Below are positions 17,223-26,661 of a stretch of DNA of 64,000 bases, in pieces. Numbering within the stretch: position 1 is the first letter of the stretch; every line of letters begins with the position of its first letter. The stretch is from Nostoc sp. TCL240-02 (GTDB taxonomy: Bacteria > Cyanobacteriota > Cyanobacteriia > Cyanobacteriales > Nostocaceae), in NCBI RefSeq assembly GCF_013343235.1, contig NZ_CP040094.1, positions 1,860,501 to 1,924,500 on the forward strand. Reading direction: 5' to 3'. The notes beneath the pieces were generated by a model, which was not told the origin of the DNA, ran no database searches, and worked only from the letters and a program-made list of their open reading frames with translations. The position numbers and the translations under genes are program-made.

Positions 17223-18866
17223 ATGCAAGACTTACAACCTAGAACTAAGCTGTCGATGACCGCGATCGCAATGATTCAGGCTCTCAAGAATACTGACTCA
17301 CACTTGGGCTTGTTCATAAGGCAGGATCGCGCTGCTGAGTCTAAGTTTCTCGCCTATTGTGAGATGTACCAGAAGATTGCAGCCTATATGGAGTACTTTC
17401 GGGCTGCGGGTGTGACAGCTGGCTCAAAGATTCTGTTTCCTTTTGAAACAACCGAAGGTGTGATTATTGCATTCTTTGCTTTAGTTGGACTGGGAGCAAT
17501 TCCACTGTCAGTCAAACCCTACAGCATGGGTGTTGTTAAAGAGAGCTACCTGCAATTTTTGACGAAGGTTACAACCCAATATCAAGCTGAATTTGTGTTG
17601 GAAGCACCTAGTATTAGAAGTTTAGAATTGAGCCTCCAGCGTCTACACTTACCAGACACAGATATTCAGCCCCAAGAATCAGCAAATTTTGCAACAATTA
17701 CAGATACTGATATTGCTTTTGTGCAGTTTTCTTCTGGCTCGACTTCTTTCCCCAAAGGAATTCCAGTCACTCATGGGAAAATTGTGACACAAATGCAGGC
17801 GATCGCTAACCATGCTCAAAATAGACCCAGTGATGCAACTGCAAGTTGGCTGCCACTTTATCACGATATGGGATTAGTCGGTGGTTTGCTCACAACGCTA
17901 TACGTGAGGCATAACTTGCACCTAAGTACCCCAATACATTTTTTGATGAATCCTGTGGAGTGGTTGAGCGAACTGTCAGAAAAAAAGATTGCGATCGCAG
18001 TTATTCCAGATTTTGCCATTAGCTACTGTCTCCGTCGCTTGGCAATTACCGATCCAGAAGAAATTGCCAACTTAAACTTGACCCAGCTACGAATGGTTTT
18101 CAATGGCAGTGAGCCAATTAATATAGACAAACTACATCAGTTCTTGGAAGTGCTTGCACCCTATGGATTGCAACCTACAGCAATTAAGCCTTGCTACGGC
18201 ATGGCGGAGGCAGTCCTGATGATTTCCTGCTGTAAGTTAGAAGATGTTCCCCGGATTATGACTTTGGCAAATGGCTGCAAAGCTATTTCCGTAGGTCAAG
18301 CGTTGAGTACATTTGATATCCGTTTAAGAACTGAAGATGGTCTTTTATGCCATGAGGGTGAAATTGGTGAAGTTGAACTCAAAGGCGGGACTTTGGTCGA
18401 TAATTATTTTGAAAGCGAACGCCCTTTTTACAATTGTGATGGTTTTTTCCCTACTGGTGATTTGGGTGTAATTAGCGAGGGTGAGTTGTTCGTCACAGGT
18501 CGGCTGAATGATCGCTTCAAAATTAATGGTCAAAGTTATTTTGCGAGTGATTTTGAACATGCCATAGAGTCGCTACCGTTTGTACAACCGAGCAAAGTTG
18601 CGACAATTCAGGCTGATGACCGCATTATCGTCTTGATAGAAACCAAACAGGCCAGTGTTCTTCAGCAATTAATTGACCATCAGCGCCAAGTCAGCGAGAT
18701 TGTTCTCAACCAGCTGGGTATTAAAATCCCTGTGGACAATATACTCTTCATTCGCCCAGGACAACTAGAAAAAACTAGCAGTGGCAAGTTACGGCGAATA
18801 GCAATCACTCAAGCCTACATCACAGGAAAAATTATGCTTGCTAAAAACGCTAGAAATGGGTGTTAA
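17223..18866 (+). CDS. Second fatty acyl-AMP ligase-like adenylating enzyme
   Basis: About 547 aa from ATG 17223, chosen because GAGG lies 8 nt upstream; a frame open from 17142 overlaps the thioesterase. Motifs: FSSGSTSFPKGIPVTH near residue 170, SWLPLYHDMGL near 210, CYGMAEAVL near 320, PTGDLGV near 410, and EKTSSGKLRRI at the end with the catalytic lysine. This pattern is FAAL-like (WLPLYHDMGL), so the acyl-AMP probably goes to an ACP. It is the last gene of the plus-strand arm and is clearly diverged from the FAAL at 11013-12785. The presence of two such enzymes suggests separate acids or separate carriers. Confidence 0.87.
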   Translation: MQDLQPRTKLSMTAIAMIQALKNTDSHLGLFIRQDRAAESKFLAYCEMYQKIAAYMEYFRAAGVTAGSKILFPFETTEGVIIAFFALVGLGAIPLSVKPYSMGVVKESYLQFLTKVTTQYQAEFVLEAPSIRSLELSLQRLHLPDTDIQPQESANFATITDTDIAFVQFSSGSTSFPKGIPVTHGKIVTQMQAIANHAQNRPSDATASWLPLYHDMGLVGGLLTTLYVRHNLHLSTPIHFLMNPVEWLSELSEKKIAIAVIPDFAISYCLRRLAITDPEEIANLNLTQLRMVFNGSEPINIDKLHQFLEVLAPYGLQPTAIKPCYGMAEAVLMISCCKLEDVPRIMTLANGCKAISVGQALSTFDIRLRTEDGLLCHEGEIGEVELKGGTLVDNYFESERPFYNCDGFFPTGDLGVISEGELFVTGRLNDRFKINGQSYFASDFEHAIESLPFVQPSKVATIQADDRIIVLIETKQASVLQQLIDHQRQVSEIVLNQLGIKIPVDNILFIRPGQLEKTSSGKLRRIAITQAYITGKIMLAKNARNGC

Positions 18867-19271
18867 TTCTCTACTAAGCTTTCACGCACGGATGACAGAT
18901 AAGGTTTGGTTTGCTTCCCCAATTCTTGCAACTGCAAAATACTTGAAAACCTTGATTTATCGTTACAATAGTATTAGTAGTTAATAACCTCCAGAGGGTT
19001 AGTCTGAGCGCTATTGAGCTTACTCGTCGTTAGGAGATTCCTTATCTTCTTCGCCATCCTTGTCAAAATTTGTATTACTAATCCGTGATTTCTCACAAGT
19101 TAGAAAAAAACATTCAGATGCTCAAGATTAAGACTAATCGAATTGATACATAACTAACTCAGAAATGAAGACGAGATATTTTTAAGTATTAATACAGAGT
19201 ATATTAGCTAAATAAATAACTAAAAATACTGAAGTGCTGAAATAAAAAACCTTTGGATATAAAATCTAGGC
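18867..19271. other. Intergenic, nothing recognised
   Basis: AT-rich spacer between the FAAL operon and a deleted transposase. No coding frame, RNA or convincing terminator was identified. It may contain the left end of the decayed insertion sequence, but no matching inverted repeat was found. Confidence 0.4.
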
Positions 19272-19844
19272 ATGGCAAAATTAGAGTCCTATATCAAACT
19301 CTCAGTGCATGTTAATAATTCAGGTTTAAACAGTTTAAAAAACAGTTTGACAACGCTAGAGTTCAACGCGGAAGTAATTAAAGCAGCAACGTCTGAAAAT
19401 CACTCAATGATTGCCCTCATGGATTGCTCATTCATTGCCAAAAGCGGCGAAAAGACCTTTGGACTCGACCAATTTTACAATGGCAGTCATAATCGAGTCG
19501 AGAGAGGGTTAGAAGTGTCCTTGGTGGCGGTGGTAGATGTAGAAACTGAAGTAGGCTATGGTCTGCTTGCTGAACAAACATTTGACCAAACCTTCTGTCC
19601 AGACCTGACGCGGATGGACTACTATCTCCACCACCTGGAAATTACTCAACCTCAATTACCTACCCAAGTTCGCTACCTTGCTGTAGATGGAGCATATGCC
19701 AAGGAGCCTTTTGTCACGGGGGTCAGGGCACTCAATGACCATTTGCTCGACACCTTTATTTCAACGTTAGGACTCTCGCCGACTCTAATTAAATCCCATC
19801 CTAACTACCAAAACCTACTATCTTACGGCGTTATTGCTGCTTAA
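19272..19844 (+). pseudogene. Internally deleted DDE transposase
   Basis: The 190-aa frame begins with the first catalytic region of a DDE transposase (LMDCSFIAKSGEKTFGLD, ERGLEVSLVAVVDVE, VRYLAVDGAYAKEPFV). It then jumps straight into the C-terminal segment ALNDHLLDTFISTLGLSP...NYQNLLSYGVIAA. The middle, about 200 residues with the last catalytic acidic residue in related proteins, is missing while the frame stays open. It is non-functional as a transposase. The family was not assigned with certainty (IS4-like). Confidence 0.65.
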
Positions 19845-19975
19845 TTTTGTCCGGAGTATTGATCTAAAGGATAATCAGCTATGCATCATCGGTGAGAGAC
19901 TAAGATTAAGCGCCTTTTGTCAATCAGTTAAAATACTTACAATAGTCTGATTGAAAATGATAATCGTACATGAGT

Positions 19976-20018
19976 GAGGGTGGAAAGAGGCAACCGACTC
20001 TCGCCTCCTTCCACCCTC
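19976..20018. terminator. Strong hairpin between convergent units
   Basis: GAGGGTGGAA pairs with TTCCACCCTC, with further pairing of GAGGC/GCCTC inside. It lies about 30 nt downstream of the minus-strand membrane protein gene and 130 nt downstream of the transposase remnant. There is no long T-tract on either side. Confidence 0.45.
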
Positions 20019-20049
20019 TATTTGATTATCTGTGGTTTTATTTTCCCGA

Positions 20050-20709
20050 TTAATGCATTTCGTCGTATTCTGGAGCTTCAACTCGTCTTGCTTCCATCCG
20101 CGAAGCCGGCAAAAACTCAGCGCGACGAACTGGAACCAAGGGAGGTGTATTTCCTTGGTAGGGGTGAATCACTTGTACAGTACGGGCTGGACGCTGCCGT
20201 GGCGAGAACAAAGCCAATACTCCAGCGACGACAACACCACCACCAATAGTCAGAGTTGCGCCTCCCACAGCCCAAAGCATGGGTGAAGACCACCAAGAGG
20301 TTTGCGGCTGGAGTGCTGCTACTTTCTGTTGGTTATACTGCTGGGCTTGTTGCCACTGCTGCTGAGTATTGAAATTTTGAACTTGTCCTTGAAGTTGTTG
20401 ATTTTGCAACTTCAACTGTTCATTGTCGTTCTTTAAACGCTCCAGCTGCATCTGCGTATTCAGCTTTTCCATCTCCAGACGTTGGTCAGCACTGGTAGCG
20501 GTTGGTGGCTGATTAGGATTGGGATACATTGGTTGCCCATAAGGGCCGTAAGGATACATTTGTGGCTGTATTCCCGGCGCTACTACCCCTGGCATTTGCG
20601 GAGCAACAGCAAAGTTAGGTTGTAGAGGGGTATTTGTTCCTTTGAGCAATACGAGAGCCGCCAGCCCAGCTACGGCGACCCCGCCGATAAACGCCATACT
20701 CTCACTCAT
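20050..20709 (-). CDS. Membrane-anchored Gln-rich coiled-coil protein, unknown function
   Basis: A 219-aa protein starting at ATG 20709 with GAGGAG about 8 nt upstream. Layout: an N-terminal hydrophobic segment (residues 6-22), a Pro/Tyr/Gly-rich stretch (30-70), a coiled coil rich in Gln and Leu (75-130, LEMEKLNTQMQLERLKNDNE), a second membrane helix (about 148-168), and a basic Pro-rich tail. I do not recognise a named family. It stands alone upstream of trpA on the same strand with a 240-nt gap on its 5' side, so it may have its own promoter. Confidence 0.7.
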   Translation of the reverse strand: MSESMAFIGGVAVAGLAALVLLKGTNTPLQPNFAVAPQMPGVVAPGIQPQMYPYGPYGQPMYPNPNQPPTATSADQRLEMEKLNTQMQLERLKNDNEQLKLQNQQLQGQVQNFNTQQQWQQAQQYNQQKVAALQPQTSWWSSPMLWAVGGATLTIGGGVVVAGVLALFSPRQRPARTVQVIHPYQGNTPPLVPVRRAEFLPASRMEARRVEAPEYDEMH

Positions 20710-20950
20710 CGCCTATGCTCCTCAATTGCGACGTAACTATAATCATTTGTGACTGACTCACTCTCACACTCACACTCATAAATTATGCCTACTTGACTTC
20801 ACATAATACTCAAACTATAAGCGACCGTATCAGCTAGTTTTTTTACATCATGATATCTGATGTTAATATTCAAAACCATAATGGTCAAATTGTCTACCAA
20901 ACAAGGATAGAAAAACTACGCTGTTATACTTTTTAATCTACTTTTCCGTT

Positions 20951-21769
20951 CTAATCAAGAGGAGTATTTGTGCTGGTTTTGATGGCTGCTTTGAGACTTT
21001 GGCAAAATTGGGCGATCGCATTTAGTCCTTGCTCTGGTGTGCCTTCTGCCAACCGTTTGACAACAGCGCTACCCACGATCGCCGCATCTGCGCCCCATTC
21101 CTTTACCTGACGGGCTTGTGCCGCATCGGAGATGCCAAAGCCTACACCGATGGGTTTCTCAGTAACACCACGAATTTGTTTGAGTAAATCGGACACGCGG
21201 CTTTCCAGTTGCGATCGCACTCCTGTAACCCCAGTGACGCTGACTAAATAAATAAATCCTTGGGAAGAATGAGCGATCGCTTCTATTCGTTTAGCATCGC
21301 TGGTGGGAGCGACCAACAAAATTACATCAATTCCCATCTCCTTAGCTGGTTCAAGCAAGCTTGCTGCTTCTTCCAAGGGCAAATCTGGTACTACCAATCC
21401 TGCTACCCCAGCAGCAGCTATTTCCTGGAGAAATTTATCAATTCCCCGATGCAAAATTGGGTTGTAATAGGTAAACAGAACAATGGGCGATCGCAATTTG
21501 GGAGTAATCCCTTGCAACATTTCCAGCACCTGCTCCAATTTTGTTCCCCTTTGTAGAGCACGGGTAGCAGCAGCTTGAATTACTGGCCCATCAGCTAGAG
21601 GATCGGAATAAGGTATGCCCAGTTCAATAATATCGGCTCCACTTTCATCTAGAACCTGCAAAGCTTTTGCTGTTGTTTCTAAATCTGGATCGCCAGCAGT
21701 AACAAACGGAATCAGAGCGCACTCATGATTCCGCCCAAGGGTTTCAAAGCAATCAGAAATTGCAGTCAT
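20951..21769 (-). CDS. trpA: Tryptophan synthase alpha subunit
   Basis: About 272 aa; ATG 21769 is chosen over an in-frame TTG at 21778. It cleaves indole-3-glycerol phosphate to indole and glyceraldehyde-3-phosphate in the alpha2beta2 complex with Trp[13 protein letters not shown], the catalytic Glu/Asp regions [14 protein letters not shown] and [14 protein letters not shown], and the phosphate-binding GVGFGIS are all present; the length is normal. No other trp genes are nearby, as is usual in cyanobacteria. It lies downstream of ndhL and the DUF3007 gene on the same strand, separated by a repeat-filled 124-nt gap. Confidence 0.97.
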   Translation of the reverse strand: MTAISDCFETLGRNHECALIPFVTAGDPDLETTAKALQVLDESGADIIELGIPYSDPLADGPVIQAAATRALQRGTKLEQVLEMLQGITPKLRSPIVLFTYYNPILHRGIDKFLQEIAAAGVAGLVVPDLPLEEAASLLEPAKEMGIDVILLVAPTSDAKRIEAIAHSSQGFIYLVSVTGVTGVRSQLESRVSDLLKQIRGVTEKPIGVGFGISDAAQARQVKEWGADAAIVGSAVVKRLAEGTPEQGLNAIAQFCQSLKAAIKTSTNTPLD

Positions 21770-21780
21770 TTCAGTCAAGT

Positions 21781-21890
21781 GTCAATAGTCAGTGGTCATT
21801 GGTCAGTGGTCATTAGTCATTGGTCATTAGCTTTAGGCAAGTTGCAAAGAACAAATGACAAAGAACAAATCAGACAACTGACCAATGATA
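21781..21890. repeat. Short tandem GTCAnTGGTCATTAG-type repeats
   Basis: Several imperfect 10-11-bp copies of the form AGTCAGTGGTC/ATTGGTCATTAG stand in a row, followed by AACAAATGACAAAGAACAAA and an inverted CTGACCAATGATAA. It can fold back on itself. Low-complexity repeats of this kind are common between genes of Nostocales. It fills the trpA-DUF3007 gap. Confidence 0.7.
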
Positions 21891-21893
21891 ACT

Positions 21894-22205
21894 TTACACC
21901 TGAGATTGCTCTTCTTGTTCTATTTCAGCTTGAATTCGTGCTAGCTCTTCTGGAGTAAGCTCATCTAGCCGCTTTTGCAGGAAGTCTTGCTCATATTGTT
22001 CCCGTTGTTGGTGGTAGGTCATTTTTTGTCCCACCGCACGGAAAAAATAGGTCGCTAACCAGCCAATTAACCCACTGACTAGTAAGACTTGGCTCCATAT
22101 ACCAGCTTTCTGAGTATCCAAACCGACTAGCTGCAATATTACATAAGCCAAGCCGCCGGCAATAAAAACACCTAAGCCAATTCCAATAGCGTCAATCCGT
22201 CGCAT
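21894..22205 (-). CDS. DUF3007 membrane protein
   Basis: A 103-aa protein conserved in cyanobacteria next to ndhL. It has two predicted membrane helices (about residues 8-27 and 36-56), then a charged helix rich in Glu and Gln with the ELTPEELARIQAEIEQEE tail. The function is not known to me. It starts 25 nt after the ndhL stop and is likely co-transcribed with it, which hints at a thylakoid or NDH-1-linked role (inference). Confidence 0.85.
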   Translation of the reverse strand: MRRIDAIGIGLGVFIAGGLAYVILQLVGLDTQKAGIWSQVLLVSGLIGWLATYFFRAVGQKMTYHQQREQYEQDFLQKRLDELTPEELARIQAEIEQEEQSQV

Positions 22206-22230
22206 GAGAGTTATGACCTACCAATTCTCG

Positions 22231-22443
22231 TTAAACTTGAACTTGTCGCCGTTGGGGTCGGAAATTTGCAAACGGCGATAGAACCAACAAACCTGGAAAA
22301 AAGAAAAACACCAAAAAGTACATCAACAAACGCTCGATGGAGCTAGCTACATACCAACGCTGCTTCAGGTAAAACAATACAGCAATGGGGATTACCAGAA
22401 GGTAAGCTCCAGCCAAAATCAGATATAGCAGGGCGACAATCAT
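22231..22443 (-). CDS. ndhL: NAD(P)H-quinone oxidoreductase subunit L
   Basis: A 70-aa two-helix membrane subunit of the cyanobacterial NDH-1 complex, which acts in cyclic electron flow, respiration and CO2 uptake in thylakoids (known for the family, also called ictA). [25 protein letters not shown] and the second helix [20 protein letters not shown] match NdhL, and the length is typical. It is first in the ndhL-DUF3007-trpA run. Confidence 0.9.
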   Translation of the reverse strand: MIVALLYLILAGAYLLVIPIAVLFYLKQRWYVASSIERLLMYFLVFFFFPGLLVLSPFANFRPQRRQVQV

Positions 22444-22809
22444 AACTTTTTTGGTCTAAGCATCTGTTTTCCATCATAGGCTGAACAGCCAAACTGAGGG
22501 AAGTATAATCATGATGCTTTCAATATCACTACGCCATAATTCCTTTTTTTATCCAGATTGATTGATAAAAGCTAATTTTATGCTATTATCGTAAATCTAC
22601 TAGCAAACAAATGCTTTAGTCACACAAGATGAAAAACTCATCTAGGTTGATTACGAATAAAACTTCCGATTTGGAAGCGATCGCACAATCTAGAAAAAAT
22701 ATTTTCAATCTAGTTGGACAAAAAACACAATTGATGGTGGAATAGATAAGGCGGTATTTGCTGCCTCCAAAAAATAACTAGTATAACTAGTTATTTACCA
22801 AACACCTGC

Positions 22810-23185
22810 GGGGGTGTGGCGGAATGGTAGACGCTACGGACTTAGATAACTGAGCCTTGAAGGAGAAATCCCTCAAGTGGAAGCTCTCAAACTCAGGGAA
22901 ACCTAAATCTGGTGACAGACATGGCAATCCTGAGCCAAGCCCGAAAATTTTAGATTTGCGATTTTAGATTTGGGATTAGTTTTCAATCTAAAATCCAAAA
23001 CCCAAAATCGAGGGAAGGTGCAGAGACCCGACGGGAGCTACCCTAACGTTAAGTCGAGGGTAAAGGGAGAGTCCAATTCTCAAAACCTAATTTGGCTATT
23101 GCCATCAGGTAGCAGTGAAAGCTGCGGGAGGATGAAAATCCGTTGACCGTAATAGGTCGTGTGGGTTCAAGTCCCTCCACCCCCA
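22810..23185 (+). tRNA. trnL-UAA: tRNA-Leu(UAA), interrupted by a group I intron
   Basis: Exon 1 is 22810-22843 (GGGGGTG acceptor strand to GGACTT in the anticodon loop) and exon 2 is 23135-23185 (AAAATCCG to CACCCCC plus discriminator A). Spliced, they give an 85-nt class II tRNA with a long variable arm, anticodon UAA and GGTTCAAGTCC T-loop. CCA is not encoded. The intron sits after U34, the conserved cyanobacterial and plastid site. Confidence 0.96.
22844..23134 (+). ncRNA. Self-splicing group I intron of tRNA-Leu(UAA)
   Basis: A 291-nt intron ending in the expected 3'-terminal G. Conserved core pieces are visible: ACTCAGGGAAACCTAAA (P), CAATCCTGAGCCAAGCC (Q), GGTGCAGAGACCCGACGGGA (R) and AACGTTAAG followed by the S region. 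It has no ORF. The variable P6b arm (about 22945-23009) is a long hairpin built of degenerate 7-nt repeats such as TTAGATT and TGGGATT. This is the marker intron used to type Nostoc strains. Confidence 0.95.
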
Positions 23186-23223
23186 CTAAAAATTGAAAAT
23201 GCCAAAAAGCTTTTATATAAAGT

Positions 23224-23262
23224 ATGGGTGAGTTGTATTTAATGGTAAATCAACTCGCCCAT
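23224..23262 (+). terminator. Hairpin terminator after tRNA-Leu
   Basis: ATGGGTGAGTTG pairs with CAACTCGCCCAT and is followed by TTAGTTTG. It lies 39 nt after the tRNA 3' end and fits a transcription terminator with a weak T-tract. Confidence 0.6.
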
Positions 23263-23283
23263 TTAGTTTGATCAAACAGAATC

Positions 23284-23579
23284 AAGAGTCAGAAGTCAGA
23301 ATACAGGAAAGGTATTCTGTGTGACACAAAGACCGACCGTAGTTGAGCGTAGCTGAAACTCAGTGCATCGCTGGCGGATAGCGACGCGGAAAGCGAGTAT
23401 TCGTACTCTGTAAGAGTTGCAAGCTACGCTTTTAGCGTCTCGTAGAGAGCGTCTGAATAACCGACTGATAGCGTAGCGGTAGCGTTCGTGCAGCGTCTCG
23501 TAGAGAGGAACAAGCGTCAAGATTGCTGACTCCTGTTAGCGGATAGCTGAGGTTAGCCCATTCTGACTTCTGAATTCTT
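23284..23579. repeat. Composite repeat island with AGTCAGAAGTCAGAAT ends
   Basis: AGTCAGAAGTCAGAAT near 23286 is inverted at ATTCTGACTTCTGA near 23560-23573. Inside are two copies of GCGTCTCGTAGAGA and several TAGCG-type motifs (GCTGGCGGATAGCG, GATAGCGTAGCGGTAGCG), plus nested inverted repeats. No gene is visible. It resembles the repeat-rich islands of Nostocales genomes. Confidence 0.7.
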
Positions 23580-23795
23580 CTTCAAATTGTACTTAATTAT
23601 TGAGACTAAGTAATTTCACTGGTATTTTTGATGAAGTATTCAACAACTTGGATTTAATACTTTATTTATGGTCGGATTTTATCAAATTTGTGTAAAAAAA
23701 TCACTGAATTTCAGAAGAATAGATTGATGCTAGTGTTCACCAAGGTTAAGCTGATAATAATATGAACAGGAAGCCTTTTTGTCCTGATAACTAGA

Positions 23796-25115
23796 ATGAA
23801 CGCTAACAGTTTATCAATTAGTCAGGAAAATACCCATAGTGTTACGTCTAACTCTAACCAGATAAATGTGCAAATCGCACAAGAAGAGGTTTATAGCTTC
23901 TTCGTGGAAATTGTCAAAAAGCTGTCACCAGATGATGTTTTGCGAGAATTCAAAGGTTTATTTTTAGACGGTCTTGATTCAGAAGAGTCAGATTATATTC
24001 CTGGGATATATAGTATTTTTTTAGATGATAATGAGCAAGAATTATGTAATACACTCAAACGGTGTTGCTACATTATAGTTAATAATTGGAAGACTAATCG
24101 AAAAGATAAATATATCCAAGAACTAGTTAATTTATTTGTTAATGAAAATCTCAATGTCAAAGACAATAACGATCCAGTAGTAAAGATTTGCAAGACTTGG
24201 TTAAAGAATTTTGTCAACAGCAAAGACTACCAAGAATTGAAATTATTTGCTGCTAAATATGATGAATCATATAAAGGTCATTGGGCTAATCGCTATAGTT
24301 CTTATTTATTAATCGATCAATCTGTTAATAAGAATAATCCCATAGAGCAACAAGAGGCTGCTAGAAAGCTTTCTAAACAGATAAAAGAAAAATTTAAGTT
24401 TGAACTGGCAATGTATATTGCTCGTTCTCAATCTACCATTTCAAGCACAGCACGCTATAAAAATCCTAGTGTTTTGGGAGACCAGGCTCTGCGTTTAATA
24501 AAAGCAATTGTTTTAAAAAGAGGTATTTTTAGTCATGAAAATATTGCTCATATATTTATCAAACAAACTCAAAATCAAACTCTAGAACAATTTAAAATTA
24601 ATCTCGAAAAATATCTATTTCTTTCTATAGGCAAACAAGAATCAGTTGAGACTTGGAAGCAGCAATTTATAGGTGTTTTATCATCATGGAAAAAGGATTA
24701 TAATCAGGAATTGATCACCAAAGAATTGTTTTTGAGAACCTGTAATCGAGTCATCGATTACTTGACAATAGAAAACGGCAAGGAACCTTCATCATTATTT
24801 ATATTATTAATTAGTCAAGGTCATGCTCTAACATTGGTAATTATACTTTTAAAAATAATTCTAATTTGTAATAATTCCCGTCGTCATTTAGAAACTCGGA
24901 TTGCCCATTTGATTCGTTTTTACGAGAACTATTCTGAAGATGAATGCAAAGGTGTAATAAATTTTATGGAAATTTTTAATATTACGTTTGCAATTTATGC
25001 AGAAAACGTAGAATATAACTTGATTAAGATGGAAGAGGAACAAAGCAGTAATCCGCAGTTGAATCTGGATGGTTATCGTGTGTTTTCACAGATGAAAGTA
25101 GATAGACCCAAATGA
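23796..25115 (+). CDS. Conserved-looking protein of unknown function
   Basis: A 439-aa protein from ATG 23796; no clear ribosome site. It is Lys/Asn/Glu-rich, mostly helical by composition, with a low-complexity Ser/Asn N-terminus (residues 1-25) and one hydrophobic stretch near 347-370 (LFILLISQGHALTLVIILLK). I recognise no domain or catalytic motif. The codon composition is more AT-rich than its neighbours. It converges with the UPF0104-type gene, with only 15 nt between the stops. Confidence 0.7.
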   Translation: MNANSLSISQENTHSVTSNSNQINVQIAQEEVYSFFVEIVKKLSPDDVLREFKGLFLDGLDSEESDYIPGIYSIFLDDNEQELCNTLKRCCYIIVNNWKTNRKDKYIQELVNLFVNENLNVKDNNDPVVKICKTWLKNFVNSKDYQELKLFAAKYDESYKGHWANRYSSYLLIDQSVNKNNPIEQQEAARKLSKQIKEKFKFELAMYIARSQSTISSTARYKNPSVLGDQALRLIKAIVLKRGIFSHENIAHIFIKQTQNQTLEQFKINLEKYLFLSIGKQESVETWKQQFIGVLSSWKKDYNQELITKELFLRTCNRVIDYLTIENGKEPSSLFILLISQGHALTLVIILLKIILICNNSRRHLETRIAHLIRFYENYSEDECKGVINFMEIFNITFAIYAENVEYNLIKMEEEQSSNPQLNLDGYRVFSQMKVDRPK

Positions 25116-25130
25116 GTTTTGCCTAATTTA

Positions 25131-26045
25131 TTATTTAGGAAGGCGTTCGTCTAAGTAAGCGAGGGTAGCGCCCGCAGTTTCAGCTAGAATACTAATGAGG
25201 CGATATAGAGCGATCGCACTGAATACTAGGGCCGCTGGAAAGTGATGTTGCAAAAGTTGATATGCAGTCGCCTCAAACACACCTAAACCACCAGGCGCAC
25301 CCGGAATCACAAAACCTAACAGCCAAGCGCAACTAAAAGCCCCTAGCAATAAAGGAATTTGATTTACGTTCAACGAACCCAGGGCGGACATAGTTAATAT
25401 AAACCCAGTGGCGCGTAGTCCCATAAAGCCCAATTCTCCTAATAAAGGGCGTACAGGGTAGTTTTTAAGACTGAAGGGAACAGTTGGTTTTGTAGCAGTA
25501 GACTTTTTTGCTTTTAATCTGTATAAAAAGCAAATAACTGGGTTTAAAAACCGGGGATGAATCGCAGCAAGAACTACAGCTAAACTCAGTAATTGTAGTA
25601 TTTGGATAACAAGGGTAGTATTAGCTGCTGCAAATTGGCTACTGCATAAGACAATGATGATTAAAGCAGCCGCTAGCATGAGTAGGGGTTCTAGCAAAAC
25701 GCTTAAAGTGGCTGCACCAGCAGAAATGTTGGCATTTTTGGCGGCGACAATTCGCCCGTAGTGGTGCCAGATATTACCTGGTAAATACTTGGCGATGTTC
25801 GTTTTTAGGTAAACTTGGATGAATTGGGGAGATGATACAGATTGATTTAAATCTTGCAGAATCCAGGTCCAAATCCAGCCGGCCCAAGTATGTGCTAGTA
25901 AAGTTACCCCTGTAGCGATCGCTATAATTGCCCATCCTACCCCATTAATGCGAATAGCAGTCACTCCAATCCAATTATCCTTCAAGGCTTTTGCTAAAAA
26001 AAACAGCGTTCCCCCCAAAATTATCCAGCGTAAAAATTGCTTCAT
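25131..26045 (-). CDS. UPF0104 / lysylphosphatidylglycerol synthase TM-region family membrane protein
   Basis: A 304-aa integral membrane protein with about eight hydrophobic helices. Family features include the YLKTNIAKYLPGNIWHHYGR segment near residues 84-103 and the C-terminal PGGLGVFEATAYQLLQ motif near 255. Relatives include the membrane half of MprF-like proteins and possible flippases or lipid-linked carriers; there is no catalytic aminoacyl-transfer half here. The exact substrate is unknown. It starts at ATG 26045. Confidence 0.8.
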   Translation of the reverse strand: MKQFLRWIILGGTLFFLAKALKDNWIGVTAIRINGVGWAIIAIATGVTLLAHTWAGWIWTWILQDLNQSVSSPQFIQVYLKTNIAKYLPGNIWHHYGRIVAAKNANISAGAATLSVLLEPLLMLAAALIIIVLCSSQFAAANTTLVIQILQLLSLAVVLAAIHPRFLNPVICFLYRLKAKKSTATKPTVPFSLKNYPVRPLLGELGFMGLRATGFILTMSALGSLNVNQIPLLLGAFSCAWLLGFVIPGAPGGLGVFEATAYQLLQHHFPAALVFSAIALYRLISILAETAGATLAYLDERLPK

Positions 26046-26388
26046 AAATTTAGTAATTTAACGGTTAAGCAGCAAGGGACTAATGCCTCAACTATTACAG
26101 CACATCAGCTACCTATCTAAAGCTTTTGAAGTATCAAATAAGTTGATGTCGCTCTTTTGACGACAACCATATTATCTTAGTTTATATCTCCCTAGAGTTA
26201 GATAAAAATATTGTTCTTGTACTAATTAAAATGTGACTTGCGCTAGAGGCAAAACTTATTTGATTATTCATATCCTAAATAAAGGTTATTAAAAGATAAG
26301 CCGACAAAAACAAGTGAAAAAATATGCTGAATAATCTCATGATTCAGCATATTTATCTGCTTATTAATAGTTTAGTAAGGAGGACTAT

Positions 26389-26561
26389 GTGAACGCTGTG
26401 ATAGCTTTCTTGAAAAAACTGCGACTGCGCCAAATGTTAACTATCTTTTTAGCTAGACTGTAAAAGAGGCTGTTGAAGAAGCTTCCGGTTTTTTGAAAAA
26501 TAAGACAGATGAAGCAAAAGCAAGACCTGAATTACAACCTAATCCAGCAGTAAACAGATAA
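26389..26561 (+). pseudogene. Deleted copy of a signal-peptide/amphipathic small protein
   Basis: AAGGAGG precedes a GTG at 26389 that opens AVIAFLKKLRLRQMLTIFLA, a signal-peptide start like that of the next gene (LKNIRPLKVLTVFLAG). The frame stops at TAA after ARL. In another frame, EAVEEASGFLKNKTDEAKA and QPNPAVNR continue to a stop at 26559. The central part, including any lipobox, is missing, so this is a frameshifted deletion derivative. Confidence 0.6.
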
Positions 26562-26661
26562 GACTCTTATTTTGTCTGAATGCTTGGAATGCAAAATTAA
26601 TTTCAAATGCCATCTTGGTTGAAGTTTAACTAGTCACAAAAAAATGCAAGGAGTTAGAACT

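Noticed and set aside
1..18866. Heterocyst glycolipid (hgl/het) island
   Set aside because: A PKS, ACP and phosphopantetheinyl transferase are present, but the AT-less KS modules, two FAALs, soluble desaturase and AcpS-type (not HetI/Sfp-type) transferase do not match hglE-hglD-hglC-hetN-hetI.
23296..23520. A 74-codon frame in the repeat island after tRNA-Leu
   Set aside because: It lies wholly inside repeats and inverted motifs, with a composition unlike a protein of this genome.
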